From Candida dubliniensis CD36 (taxonomy: Eukaryota > Ascomycota > Pichiomycetes > Serinales > Debaryomycetaceae), in assembly GCF_000026945.1 (NCBI RefSeq), contig NC_012861.1, positions 930,001-994,000 of the forward strand: a stretch of 64,000 nt of DNA, given 5' to 3'. Shown here one piece after another: positions 50,437 to 61,056 of the stretch. The first letter of the stretch is position 1; every line of letters begins with the position of its first letter. Under the pieces are notes generated by a model. It ran no database searches. It had not been told where the DNA came from and saw only the letters and a list, made by a program, of their open reading frames with translations. The position numbers and the translations under genes were made by a program.

Positions 50437-51246
50437 TTATGATAATGTTTGATATTTTCTTAATTCAGTTAATAAAGTTTGTAATTGTACATCTGATACT
50501 TTATTTTGTAAACTAGGTATTAAAGATTTTGCCTCCTCAGGGTCTTCACATTCTAATGTACCTAATTGAGCTAATTCAAATGGATGTAATGATTCATTAC
50601 AATGATCACTAAAATCATTTAATAATTTTTCAACGGTTTCACAACTTGATCGATTTTTAAATCTAGCAAAATTAGTTAAAAAATTTAATGTTTTATGAAC
50701 AATTTCATTTGAATTTGGTCCTGCTAATTCCATATTTGATATTTCATCTTCTTTTGAATTTTCATCATCATCATCATCATCGTCGTCGTCGTCATCATCG
50801 TCTTCATCTTCTTCCTTTTCATTATTTCCTTTATCTCCATTTATGTTGTCTTCATTCGTATTAGTATTAGTATTAGTATCATTATTACTTATATTATTCC
50901 CATCATTTGTGATATCTCCATTTCCATTCCCACTGCCATTATTATTAATATCATTACTTCCATTCCCATTCAAACGACTTTTATTATTAATATTATTATT
51001 ATTATTACTTTTCTTTTTCTTATTTTTATTTTTATTATGTTTTCTTTCTTTTAATGCTGCTCGAATTAATAATCTTGCTTCAGATAAATTTAATGCAATT
51101 AATTGTTGTTGTTCTCCATCATTAGTAATTTGATTTAGTTGAAATTCTGGTCCTAATTTTAATACCGCAGCATTTTCTTCATCATCAATATTTTGAGTTG
51201 CTACTTTTCTTCTTCTTACTCCTAATGCACTAGTTGATACATTCAT
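50437..51246 (-). CDS. RPB4: RNA polymerase II subunit Rpb4
   Basis: The 269-residue protein is Rpb4, which with Rpb7 forms the polymerase II stalk. The N-terminal block (MNVSTSALGVRRRK, ENAAVLKLGPEFQLNQI, LIALNLSEARLLIRAALKER) and the C-terminal HRDC-like block (LNFLTNFARFKNRSSCETVEKLL, LHPFELAQLGTLECEDPEEAKSLIPSL, LLTELRKYQTLS) are well conserved. Between them (about 73-165) is a long linker of Lys, Asn and then Asp/Glu runs. S. cerevisiae Rpb4 (221 residues) also has a non-conserved charged linker, but a shorter one. The minus-strand ATG at 51244-51246 fits the family start exactly. Confidence 0.95.
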   Translation of the reverse strand: MNVSTSALGVRRRKVATQNIDDEENAAVLKLGPEFQLNQITNDGEQQQLIALNLSEARLLIRAALKERKHNKNKNKKKKSNNNNNINNKSRLNGNGSNDINNNGSGNGNGDITNDGNNISNNDTNTNTNTNEDNINGDKGNNEKEEDEDDDDDDDDDDDDDENSKEDEISNMELAGPNSNEIVHKTLNFLTNFARFKNRSSCETVEKLLNDFSDHCNESLHPFELAQLGTLECEDPEEAKSLIPSLQNKVSDVQLQTLLTELRKYQTLS

Positions 51247-52055
51247 AATTGATAAAATTGTTACTTTTTGTGTGTGGGTGTGTATATGTTTATATGTTTC
51301 TATAATAGTAAAGAAAGGGTGATAGTTTAAATTGATTTTTTTTTTTTTTATTCAAAATGTATAATAATGTTTATATGGATTGTAATTAATTTGAAGTTAT
51401 TGGATATATATGTTAAACTAATAAATTTATGATGGTGATGATGATATTTACAGATTTGATTGAAGGTTGTTTTTTTTTTTGTTTGTTTGTTTGTTTGGTA
51501 AGTGAATTGATAAAAATGATAATTATTCTCTATTATAAAACAATGTGTTGATACTTTATTCCGTTGATAATAATAATACTAATAATAAGATGCAGATATT
51601 GTTGAAATGAAAGTATTACTTGTTGGTTGGTTGGTTGGTTGAAGATTTTTCTCTTTCTCTCTTTTAAGAGTGTTTGAAATTCTTTCTTTCATTTTTTTTT
51701 TTTTTTTTGGTTTGTGGAAAATTAATTTTGTTGATAATAAAAAACAATCTACAAATCTACACGACCTTGTCTTTTTTTTTTTTTTTTTTTTTTCATCCCC
51801 CCACTGATGATGATGATGATAATGATGATGAAGATTATGATTATTGAATCTTGTTGTTGAATGTTTTTAAAAGTGATATACAATATTAATTTATTATTAT
51901 TGCTATTAAAGTTATATATAACCATTACCTTCTTTACTTCATTAAAATTTTCAAAAAATTATCAAAAAAAAAAAAAAAAAAAAAAATATTGTTTCATAAA
52001 TCAAATTTAAATAAAAAGTAGTATCAGAACCATCTCTCCCCGCCCAACTTCTCTC
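51247..52055. other. Intergenic region between RPB4 and YAK1
   Basis: It holds the RPB4 promoter and the YAK1 3' flank. It has long T runs (near 51469, 51691 and 51772), (GTTT)n near 51480-51498, (GGTT)n near 51623-51642, (GAT)n near 51806-51830 and a long A run near 51965-51987. No gene is seen. Confidence 0.45.
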
Positions 52056-54446
52056 TTATAGATCATTGGTATTAACATCAATAATAAATGGATGTTTTAA
52101 AGCTTCTTGAGGAGTTAATCTTTCTAATGGATTTAAATTTAATACTTTAGTTAAAAAATCAATTAATAATAATCGATCATGATATTCTTTTTCAATCATT
52201 GAATTTGTCATTTTTTTCGAAGGTAATTTATAATTAATAATAATATCTTTTAATAATTTATGTTTAAAATAATTTTTATTCGGTTGTTCCTTTTTATAAT
52301 TATGATTATGATGTTGCAGCAGACCATTCGTGGTGGTGGTGGTATTTGTGGTAGTATTTCCTTCTTGTTTTTGTCGTTTATATTCTAAAAATTGACAATA
52401 TTCATCAAATGATTTAAGTTCATAAATTGGTTTTGTATCTGGATTAGTGGTATTGGTGGTGGTGGTGATGATTTTTTTTTTAAAAAAATTTAATGAATTT
52501 TTCCCAACTTCAATCATATGCCTTGGAGGAAGTCCTAACATATCAACAATTTTATAAATTTGATTATATTCTGAAGTTCCAGGAAACATTGGTAATCCTA
52601 AAAATAATTCCCCTACTATACAACCTAATGACCACATATCAATTGATTCAGTATAAGGTAATCCTAATATTACTTCTGGTGATCGATAAAATCTTGATTG
52701 AATATAAGTATATATGGTATTTCTAGTAAAACAAGCACTACCAAAATCAATAACTTTTATATTGGGTTTATCAGGTTGACATAATAAAATATTTTCTGGT
52801 TTTAAATCACAATGAATCATTTGAAAATTTTTCAATTGTGCCATTGAATCTAATAATTGTTTAGTTAATAATTTCACTAATTTCATATTAAGACCTTGAA
52901 ATTGATTTTGTTTAATTAATTCATATAAATTCGATGCCAATATTTCAAAAACTAAACAAAGATGTTCTTTATGCATAAATGTATCCAATAATCTAATGAA
53001 ATTTTTCCCATCACTATTAGTATTTAAAAATTCTAATAATCGAACTTCAGTTAATGATTGATTCATATATGCTGGTTTTGATTTAATCACTTTAACAGCA
53101 CAAACTGTTTGATTAATAAGATTTTGACATTTAACAACTTGTCCAAATGTTCCTGATCCTAATAAATCTAATACCATATATTTTTTCCCTTCTTCACTTC
53201 CCAATACATCATTAACATATAAAATATAATCACTATCTTCATTATCATATCCATTATTATATTTAGGTTCCAGTGGTTTAGTAAGAACTCGTTTAGGATT
53301 AGTTGATTTGGAATATTGGAATTTCCTTGGTTGACATAAACTATATGATTCAGTTAAATATATTGATAATGCATTAACTGGAGATATATGAATTGAATTT
53401 ATAGAACATCGTCTATATTTAGGTTGTTGATGAAATTTAGGAGTTAAATCCAATTTATTATATATTTTCCTCGCTTTAGGTGCAGGGTTTTTATGTTTAG
53501 TTATTCTTTGATTTTGTAATGCTTGTTGATATTGTTGATATTGAACAATCAGAGCTGATCTTCCTAATCTAGCTGGTGGAAGATAATATGCCGCTGCTGC
53601 TGTTGCTGCTGCTGATGGGTCCTGTATTTGTACTTGCTGTTGTTGTTGTTGTTGTTGACGATAATAATTGGGTAATACACCTACAGATGATCTTCTATTG
53701 GCATTTATCAGGGGACCCAAATTAGGATTATTAAGATATTGAGCACCTGCAACTCCAGCAGGACCAGATGGATAAGCATTGAGTTGTTGTTGATTGAATC
53801 CATATGGATTATAATGGGTTCCATCTACAGCAGCAGACATTCTACGATCATTATTACTTAAAGTAACTTCTTGATTGGCAAAATAATGATTAAATGGATT
53901 ATCAGCACGAGTAGGTGGATGTATATATGGTGGCACATTATTGTTACCATTATTCCCATTATCATTATTATTATTATTATTGTTGTTGTTGTTGTTGTTG
54001 TTGTTGTTATTGCTAGTACTTTCATGTTCATAAGTTATGGGCAAATTATTAGTAAATGATAATCGTTTATTTAGTAATGGAGGTTGATGTTGTTGTAATA
54101 ATGGTATTTGATGTGATTTAGTCGGTGATTGAGATAATGATGTTGATGTAGATGAAGAAGAAGATGATAACATATTCGGGGTAGCGTTTTGTTGTTGAGA
54201 AAACCAAGGGTTACGGAATCCAGGAATTTGATTTGATTTCAATTGTGGCAGGAATTGTGAATCTGATGATAAAATATCTTGACCATTAGGATTATTAGGT
54301 GATAAATGTTGTTGGTATGCACCTGTAGAAGGAGGTTGAGGTTGAGGTGGTGGTGGTGGGGGTAAATGCCAACTTCCTCCTATAGAATTGTGTCGATTAA
54401 AATTATAATTATAATTGGCACTATTATTATTGTTATTATACGCCAT
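52056..54446 (-). CDS. YAK1: Yak1, DYRK-family protein kinase
   Basis: The 796-residue protein is the Yak1 kinase, which opposes PKA/TOR growth signals and, in Candida, is linked to adhesion and hyphal maintenance. The N-terminal half (1-410) is Pro-, Gln- and Asn-rich, with a long Asn run (about 149-166) and a Gln run. The kinase domain begins near 417: GSGTFGQVVKC, VKVIKSKPAYMNQSLTEVRLLEFLN, IHCDLKPENILL (about 535-546), DFGSACF, and the DYRK activation loop YIQSRFYRSPE (near 580) with the self-phosphorylated second Tyr. The domain ends at LTPQEALKHPFI near the C-terminus, and a Thr/Asn-rich insert interrupts it near 690-715. Length and motifs match Yak1 (807 in yeast). Confidence 0.95.
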   Translation of the reverse strand: MAYNNNNNSANYNYNFNRHNSIGGSWHLPPPPPPQPQPPSTGAYQQHLSPNNPNGQDILSSDSQFLPQLKSNQIPGFRNPWFSQQQNATPNMLSSSSSSTSTSLSQSPTKSHQIPLLQQHQPPLLNKRLSFTNNLPITYEHESTSNNNNNNNNNNNNNNNNDNGNNGNNNVPPYIHPPTRADNPFNHYFANQEVTLSNNDRRMSAAVDGTHYNPYGFNQQQLNAYPSGPAGVAGAQYLNNPNLGPLINANRRSSVGVLPNYYRQQQQQQQQVQIQDPSAAATAAAAYYLPPARLGRSALIVQYQQYQQALQNQRITKHKNPAPKARKIYNKLDLTPKFHQQPKYRRCSINSIHISPVNALSIYLTESYSLCQPRKFQYSKSTNPKRVLTKPLEPKYNNGYDNEDSDYILYVNDVLGSEEGKKYMVLDLLGSGTFGQVVKCQNLINQTVCAVKVIKSKPAYMNQSLTEVRLLEFLNTNSDGKNFIRLLDTFMHKEHLCLVFEILASNLYELIKQNQFQGLNMKLVKLLTKQLLDSMAQLKNFQMIHCDLKPENILLCQPDKPNIKVIDFGSACFTRNTIYTYIQSRFYRSPEVILGLPYTESIDMWSLGCIVGELFLGLPMFPGTSEYNQIYKIVDMLGLPPRHMIEVGKNSLNFFKKKIITTTTNTTNPDTKPIYELKSFDEYCQFLEYKRQKQEGNTTTNTTTTTNGLLQHHNHNYKKEQPNKNYFKHKLLKDIIINYKLPSKKMTNSMIEKEYHDRLLLIDFLTKVLNLNPLERLTPQEALKHPFIIDVNTNDL

Positions 54447-56083
54447 TATGATTGAGTTTTCTGATGTTGGTGTGGTTGAGTTTATATATTATTAAATGTA
54501 TTATTAACTCTTGCTTTTGTTTGTGGGAAAGGGGATCGAGTTATTCTTTTGAATATTGGGTAATCGAGTAAATGCTATTAGAATAAGTTTAATACTTGAA
54601 TGCTTTTAATTGTATAAAATGGTACACAAATAGTAATGATTTATAAAGTATTGAGATTGAAATGAATACTAAAGAAACTGCTATGTATGTGTATGTGTTG
54701 TAATTGTGGTTGGTGTAGTTGTAGTTGTAGTTGTAGTTGTATGTGAATTGAACAAAAAATGATTGTGTTGATAAAAAAAAAAAAAAAAAAATATTTAGAG
54801 AGAGGGCAAGAAATTTACATTTTTACACACCCCACACACACACACACATTTTATTCACTTTTATTCTCTCCTTAATCCATTCTTAATCAATAATTTATAT
54901 TAAACAGAATAGGGAATTATCAAGTAACGGGTGCTAGTACAGTGGTGGTAATGATGATAGAGGACAAGACCCCTCCCCCCCCATTCTTTCTTAAATTAAT
55001 TAAATTGACGGGTGTTGAATTATGCAAGAATCATTCAATCACAAATGTTGGTTGGGGGGGAAGAAGAAGGACTTTTTTATTTGCGCTTCGTTTCTTCCTT
55101 CCTTTTAAATTTCGTCTGTTTCTTCCCGCCTTATTCCATTCATCATCATTCGTCCCTTCCCCCCCTCACCTCACCTCCTTTATTTTCTCTTTCTCTTTCT
55201 CTTGCTTTTTCTATTGCTTTCCATTTTAATAGATTAGAATTAAACAGGAGGAGATCAATTTGTTTGCTTGATTTAACAATTAAAACAGGAGACAATTTTG
55301 GTTAATTAAACAAGATATAAATTATTCATAAACCACACTCAGTAGTGTTACTAGAAATTGAATCAATTAATTGCAACAATGAACTTAACTGTAATTGGAT
55401 GAAAGGCACATTTTGCAAGAGTTTTGCAAACTTTTGAACTACCTTTTAACCACCAGTCTTTGAATTGATTTCACATATTGACCTCTTGTTTTGATATTTA
55501 AGCGATTCTTTATACTTTGATTGGTTACTATCGTTCTTGATCTGAATCAGTGAACTTGCCTCTTATCGGTAACAACACAATCAATTATTTTACTCTAAAA
55601 AATTAATCAAAACAATTTCAAATAAACCTTTGACAAAACCTCTTTTTTCAACACTGATTAATAACTGTAAACAACTGCCATTTCTATAACTACCTCCATA
55701 ATCAATATAAGCTCAACTTATCCTTTATGAATCATCTAGTTTATAGTGTTTAGAAGTATGAATGAATGAATGAAAGCTAATTAGTGTCGTGTAGATTGGA
55801 CAATCCAACGCATTGGCAGCCAAATTGCAAAGAAAGAAAGAAAGAAAGAAAGAAAGAAAAAAATTTTTCAACAGAAATTTGTTGTTGTTGTTATTCTTCT
55901 TCTTCTTCTTCTTCTCTTTTTTGTCGGATTGGATTTCTATTGGGAATTACTATATCATTATTGATTTAACTACATTTCATATCTACTTATTACTCCCTTT
56001 TTTCATTTTATTTTATTTTTTTTTACGCTTCACACCTTTTTCCATACTTATAGAATAATAATAATAAGAACCGTCATACAAAT
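54447..56083. other. Divergent intergenic region YAK1-TIM17
   Basis: These 1.6 kb contain (TAGTTG)n near 54714-54741, an A run, (AC)n near 54832-54847, C- and G-rich patches (54969-54981 and 55043-55052), a CT-rich zone (55120-55210), (GAAA)n near 55832-55860 and (CTT)n near 55895-55915. Two short plus-strand frames (54942-55305) have no coding character. Paired CCAAT motifs lie before TIM17 and are listed separately. Confidence 0.5.
55795..55823. promoter_or_regulatory. Paired CCAAT-type palindromes upstream of TIM17
   Basis: Two ATTGG boxes (55795 and 55812) are each followed by an inverted CCAA, giving TTGGA-N3-TCCAA and TTGGC-N-GCCAA in a row, about 265-290 bp before TIM17. This resembles paired Hap-type sites for a mitochondrial gene. 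The binding factor is inferred. Confidence 0.45.
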
Positions 56084-56548
56084 ATGTCAGCTGATCATAC
56101 TAGAGATCCATGTCCAATAGTGATTTTAAATGATTTTGGTGGTGCTTTTGCCATGGGAGTCATTGGTGGTTGTGTATGGCATGGTATAAAAGGTTTTAGA
56201 AATTCTCCATATGGTGAAAGAAGTTATGGTGCATTATCAGCCATTAAAGCTAGAGCACCAGTTGTTGGAGGCAATTTTGGGGTTTGGGGTGGTTTATTTT
56301 CAACATTTGATTGTACAGTTAAAGCTATACGTAAAAGAGAAGATGCTTGGAATGCCGTTATAGCTGGGTTTTTCACAGGTGGAGCTTTAGCTATTAGAGG
56401 GGGTTGGAAACATACAAGAAATTCTGCTATTACTTGTGCTTGTTTATTAGGAGTTTTCGAAGGGGTTGGTATGATGATGCAAAGATTACAAGCACAACCT
56501 ACTATGGCTCCAGTTTATCCAGAAGAACCTACCGCCCTTGCTGCTTAA
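56084..56548 (+). CDS. TIM17: Tim17, core subunit of the TIM23 inner-membrane translocase
   Basis: The 154-residue protein is Tim17, which forms the lateral protein path of the TIM23 presequence translocase in the inner mitochondrial membrane. It shows the conserved start [26 protein letters not shown], four Gly-rich membrane helices, [21 protein letters not shown] (58-77) and [24 protein letters not shown] (84-107). Cys10 and Cys77 correspond to the pair that forms the regulatory disulfide in yeast Tim17. Length equals yeast Tim17 (158). Tim23 is excluded by the lack of its long N-terminal domain. Confidence 0.97.
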   Translation: MSADHTRDPCPIVILNDFGGAFAMGVIGGCVWHGIKGFRNSPYGERSYGALSAIKARAPVVGGNFGVWGGLFSTFDCTVKAIRKREDAWNAVIAGFFTGGALAIRGGWKHTRNSAITCACLLGVFEGVGMMMQRLQAQPTMAPVYPEEPTALAA

Positions 56549-57190
56549 AGATGATTATCGGATAATTGATCATTGATAGAAGGAAAGGTGGAGGTGTTTA
56601 TTTATTTATTTTTTTTTTTTTTTTTGAGGAGATTGCCCTTTAATGAAATAAAATGGAATGCAATGTTTGATAAAGAGAAACAAACAACTGAATGAATTAA
56701 TTAATGAACAAACAACTTGAATTACTTGATACATCAACAACAACAACAACAATAGCAATGTAAATTGTTATATTCCCCCCCCCCCCCTTGTACATAATAT
56801 ATATTGACTTTTTGTTAATGAACTTCTTTTTCTGTTTTCTATTTGACCCTGAAAACAACTCCATGGATTATTTCAAAACACACATTCTTGTCAATTCCCT
56901 TTGTTATTCAATTGATTAAATTAACAGAGGAAAATGATTATATTTCATAGATTTTTATTCTTATTTATTTTGTGGTAGTTAGCTTGATTGAGCCGAGTTT
57001 GGGGTTTATATATATGTATATGTTTCTATTTTTAATGAATTATTTGTTATTAATATATCTATTTTATCTATCTCTCTCTCTATATATATATATATATATG
57101 CATATAACCATTAATAAGCAAACTCTATAAAACAAACATACATCAATCATACTAACTCCGTGGTTTTGATATCTAATTAATGCTTTATAT
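56549..57190. other. Spacer between convergent TIM17 and the permease gene
   Basis: A T run (56609-56623), (CAA)n near 56737-56752, a C13 run (56775-56787) and (TC)n/(TA)n tracts near 57068-57098. No gene is seen. Confidence 0.45.
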
Positions 57191-59194
57191 TCAATTCTTA
57201 TCAATATCAAAAATCACTTCTCCTTCATTACTAGTCCTACTCTCATTTGAACCATTTTCTTCTAATGGTTGATAATCATTAATTCGTTTTTTATTCTTAA
57301 TTGGTGGTAATTTATTCTCAATACTAATTTCTTCTTCTTCTTGATCCCAGTTCTTGTTTTTAGTATGACTACTACTGCTAGAAGTATCTGGATCTTCTTC
57401 CTCATCGTTGCCAATAATAACAAAATCATTTTCATCTACGTCAACATTAGCATCAGCTGCAGCCTGACGGCTACTACTACTACTAACGTTAGTTTCTAAA
57501 TTATTCAACTCAAAATAATCATTATCAATAACTGGACCAGTAAAACTTTTCTTACCCCAAGTTTTATAACCAAAAGTAGCTATTATAGCAAATAAAATAA
57601 TCACCAAAATTGCATAATTCATATTTGACCAAGTTAAATGTTTAATCACTGGAGGCATACATAAAATAAATACTGATAATAATATCCAAAAAATTGATAA
57701 TCCATTTATAATCCAACCAATTTTCCCTAATTTAAATGTTGCTCCTCGAACTTTTTTCCGTTTGTTTATCATTAAACATAATATTGGTACTCCATTAGCT
57801 AATGCTAATGATATAACTGCAGCTCCCATAAATGCATTAAAAGCTGATTGAGAAATTAATGATAATGATGATAATATTGCACATATAACCATTGATAAAA
57901 ATAAAGCATTTTTCGGTAATTTATAATCTTCAATAGAATTCACTTGAGTCCATAAATCAGCATAAGGTAATCCTCCATCACGAGCTAATGCATAAGTACT
58001 TCTTGATGCGGTAGTTAAAGACCCAATACTTTGGAAAATAACAGTACCAATCATTAAACAAGCCATTAAAAATGATATTAAATACAGTTCAGTAGATAAT
58101 TTAAAAATTAAATCAATTGGCATAATATTAGGATTTTCATCTAATAATATTTCTAATTCTGGTAATATGGTTAATATGGGGATAATGAAAATTATACCTG
58201 TTATAATTGCCATAAATACAGCACTTATAGCACCACGAGGCATATTTTTCTCTGGAGTTTTAACTTCATCAGTTATAGAAAATAACATTCCATAACCAGT
58301 TAAAGTAAATGAAGAACTTTGTAACCCAATTATAAATGCTAATGGATCAGGCCAACCACTTCTTGAATTATCAAATTTTGTTAAAATATCTTTAAGTGAA
58401 TTAGTTCTAGTTGATGAAAAAATTAATAAAAAATCAATTGCTAAAACAGTATAAATTGTCCATAATATACAAGCTTTATTAATTTTTTCTAAATGTTTAG
58501 AAAATTTAAAATTAATAAATCCACATACCCCTAATAAAATAAAATAAACTGATAATACTAAAAATCGATCTTCTTTATAAATATAAACATTTTTCATTCC
58601 AAATATAGATAATATAAATTGTGATCCAGAAAACATTATACTAATAGCATAAGTCCAATTCCCAATTAATAAAAACCATCCAGTAAACCATGACAGAATA
58701 TTACTATATTTTTCATCACTTAAAACTGAACTAAAATGATAAACTCCACCAGCAGTTGGATATTTTGATATAATTTCTGATAAACTTAATATCACACAAA
58801 GTGAGAATCCTCCAACTACTAACCATCCATATAATATAGTTACATTAGCTCCATCCATTAATGATATCCATAATGTTGATGATAATCCAAATGGAACTCC
58901 CATTAATGAAAATCCTAATCCAATGACTGATGTAACAGTTAATTTACGTTCTAAATCTTGTTTATATTTAAAATGTTCCACTTGTTCAACCATATCAAGA
59001 ATACCATCATGGTCATCATTGGCACTACCGCCTTCTCTATTGGCTTCTTCAATTAATGATCCAATATATCGAATGGGAGCCAGCGATCCAATATCATGTA
59101 GTATATGTGATGCATAAGATGGTGGTGGAGATGAATCATCATTATTGTGTGGTTGCTGTAGCACTGGTTCATAAGAAGGTGAAATTGTCGTCAT
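57191..59194 (-). CDS. TPO5: Tpo5-like polyamine/amino-acid permease (APC superfamily)
   Basis: The 667-residue integral membrane protein has about 12 hydrophobic helices between residues 88 and 545, flanked by hydrophilic ends. The family start LTVTSVIGLGFSLMGVPFGLSSTLWISLMDG (about 84-114) and the YPTAGGVYHFSSVLSDEKY segment mark the GABA/choline/polyamine branch (Uga4, Hnm1, Tpo5). The EQVEHFKYKQDLERK leader, PEKNMPRGAISAVF and LISQSAFNAFMGAAVISLALANGVPILCL segments fit Tpo5 best. From family knowledge Tpo5 sits in Golgi or post-Golgi membranes and exports polyamines. The acidic C-terminal tail (about 560-667) has possible ubiquitylation Lys residues. Uga4-type GABA permease is the alternative; substrate cannot be read from the sequence. 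Confidence 0.8.
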   Translation of the reverse strand: MTTISPSYEPVLQQPHNNDDSSPPPSYASHILHDIGSLAPIRYIGSLIEEANREGGSANDDHDGILDMVEQVEHFKYKQDLERKLTVTSVIGLGFSLMGVPFGLSSTLWISLMDGANVTILYGWLVVGGFSLCVILSLSEIISKYPTAGGVYHFSSVLSDEKYSNILSWFTGWFLLIGNWTYAISIMFSGSQFILSIFGMKNVYIYKEDRFLVLSVYFILLGVCGFINFKFSKHLEKINKACILWTIYTVLAIDFLLIFSSTRTNSLKDILTKFDNSRSGWPDPLAFIIGLQSSSFTLTGYGMLFSITDEVKTPEKNMPRGAISAVFMAIITGIIFIIPILTILPELEILLDENPNIMPIDLIFKLSTELYLISFLMACLMIGTVIFQSIGSLTTASRSTYALARDGGLPYADLWTQVNSIEDYKLPKNALFLSMVICAILSSLSLISQSAFNAFMGAAVISLALANGVPILCLMINKRKKVRGATFKLGKIGWIINGLSIFWILLSVFILCMPPVIKHLTWSNMNYAILVIILFAIIATFGYKTWGKKSFTGPVIDNDYFELNNLETNVSSSSSRQAAADANVDVDENDFVIIGNDEEEDPDTSSSSSHTKNKNWDQEEEEISIENKLPPIKNKKRINDYQPLEENGSNESRTSNEGEVIFDIDKN

Positions 59195-59712
59195 AATTGT
59201 ATATGTAGTCTTTACTTAACTATTATGGAAAATGAGGCGAAATGATCCTAGACCTAGATTTAATTGATGAAAGGCGGATAATGTGAATGCAAAATCGGAA
59301 ACAATGGAATGTGAAACGTGGGTATTTCGAGTAGTAGTTAATAATAATAATATTTATAGAAGTTATTCTTCTTAATGATGCAAATAAATAAATTACTTTC
59401 TATAAAGACCAGAAGCTAGTACGTTGATAGCCTTTGAGTATAATATTAATGTTGTAATTGAAAGTAAGAATGAGGAGATGGGTTATAAGTTGGTGATGAA
59501 GGTTTGAAGCTCAGTTCAATTTTTTTTTTTTTTTTTTTTCGGGATTTTAAATGAAGATTTATAGGCGCAGACACAATAAACAATAAACAATAAACAACAA
59601 CAACAATCCCCCCAATCATTTGGTTTATGCTTTGATTTGATTTCATTTCATTTGGTCTACAATAATAGCATTTGAATGATTGTCTATATATCTATTATCC
59701 TATTATATAGTA
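59195..59712. other. Intergenic region upstream of the TPO5-like gene
   Basis: A T run (59520-59539), tandem ATAAACA near 59577-59597, and TTTCATTTCATTT near 59640-59652. Otherwise nothing is recognised. Confidence 0.4.
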
Positions 59713-60738
59713 TTAAAAATCAAAATCACTATCATTCCCATCATCATCATCATCATCATGACCATCTTTCCCGTTAATCATCCCATTGGTAGTATCAATA
59801 ATTGGTAAACTAATACTTTGATTAGTTTTAACATGAATATTACCTAAATTATTTAAATCTTTAATAAGTCCTTCACCACCAATTGAAGTAAAATATTCTT
59901 TATTAAGTAAATAATCAATAATATCATTAATATTAATTAATAATTTATCAATTGACCAATTTGTATAACCAATTTTTAATGATATACAATCTCCTTTATT
60001 AATTACATTACTTGGTAAATAATTTGTATTTCCAACAATTGATTTGATTTGTAAATTAATATATTTAGGATCACATCTATTATCTTTAATTTTATTTTCT
60101 TTAGAAATTGTCAATCCATCAATATCATTACTACTACTACTACTATTGTTAGCTTTCAATTGAGCTTTGAATTTTTTCCTTTCTATTTCTGTGATTATTG
60201 GTTTTGCCATTTGAATTAAAAATGGGATTTTCTTATTTTTATAATAAAATAATTCTCCTAATGTATTTGGTAAAAATTTCATAATTCGATGATCACAAAC
60301 AATTATATCATAATTTTTAAATATTTTAATCAAATTTTGTTTCTTCCCTTTACTACTATTAATCATAGATTTCAATTTTTTAAAACTATAAATATCCAGA
60401 AATAGATCTTCCGTAGGAGAATCTTTAATCATTAATTTAGATCGATAAGGAATTGATGGATCTTTAGTAATTAATAAGATTGATTTATTTGTAATATCAT
60501 CTAATTTATAACTAATAGGAATTATTCTTGGTATATAATCTTTTTTCCTTGATAAAGGGATTTTAATACTAATTACTAAATGAATTGCCATACCTTGATT
60601 GTTGGTAGAACTAATATGGGTACTATCATCATTAGTTGAGGTGTTAATTTGCGTACTATATTGATTTATTAATGATTGTAATGATTTTTTGGCATTTTTA
60701 TAAGCTGTGTCACCTAATAGGAATTCTGATGGTTTCAT
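59713..60738 (-). CDS. UTP30: Utp30-like ribosomal-L1-fold ribosome biogenesis protein
   Basis: The 341-residue protein has a ribosomal L1p-type fold: RIIPISYKLDDITNKSILLITKDPS (about 70-94), the central KIFKNYDIIVCDHRIMKFLPNTLGELFYYKNKKIPFLIQM (about 143-183), and the second part of the split domain, CISLKIGYTNWSIDKLLININDIIDYLL (about 249-276). Utp30 is a nucleolar member of the 90S pre-ribosome. The related 60S factor Cic1 has a longer basic N-terminus, which is lacking here. The C-terminal tail is Asp/Gly-rich and acidic. A GATGAG core of the PAC type lies about 50 bp before the ATG (60782-60787), in keeping with ribosome-biogenesis control. Confidence 0.75.
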   Translation of the reverse strand: MKPSEFLLGDTAYKNAKKSLQSLINQYSTQINTSTNDDSTHISSTNNQGMAIHLVISIKIPLSRKKDYIPRIIPISYKLDDITNKSILLITKDPSIPYRSKLMIKDSPTEDLFLDIYSFKKLKSMINSSKGKKQNLIKIFKNYDIIVCDHRIMKFLPNTLGELFYYKNKKIPFLIQMAKPIITEIERKKFKAQLKANNSSSSSNDIDGLTISKENKIKDNRCDPKYINLQIKSIVGNTNYLPSNVINKGDCISLKIGYTNWSIDKLLININDIIDYLLNKEYFTSIGGEGLIKDLNNLGNIHVKTNQSISLPIIDTTNGMINGKDGHDDDDDDGNDSDFDF

Positions 60739-61056
60739 TTTTGACTTTGCTATTGATGTTTGTTAATGAGAAGAGTGAAGAGATGAGTTATAGACTATTG
60801 AAAGAATTGAAAGAGAAGATGTACAAATTTTTTTTTTTTTTTATTTTGTATGTGAGTGAGTGTTTTCGGTGAGGAATATAAGATGCCTCCCATTTTACAA
60901 ACTACAATACCTCCCTCCCCCCCCCCCACCATCAACCTTTTCAAGACTCATGTAGGAACCTCATTAAAAAGATATATAAAAAGTTAACTATCAATACACA
61001 ATATACACACAACATCTGTTATATTTACGTTTACACACCTCATTTTAGATATTTTA
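60739..61056. other. Intergenic region URE2-UTP30
   Basis: UTP30 promoter and URE2 3' flank. It has a GATGAG (PAC core) at 60782-60787, a T run (60828-60841) and a C-rich run (60911-60927). Nothing else is seen. Confidence 0.45.

Noticed and set aside
54942..55305. Two overlapping frames of about 95 codons between YAK1 and TIM17
   Set aside because: Composition follows C- and T-rich simple DNA with no coding pattern.
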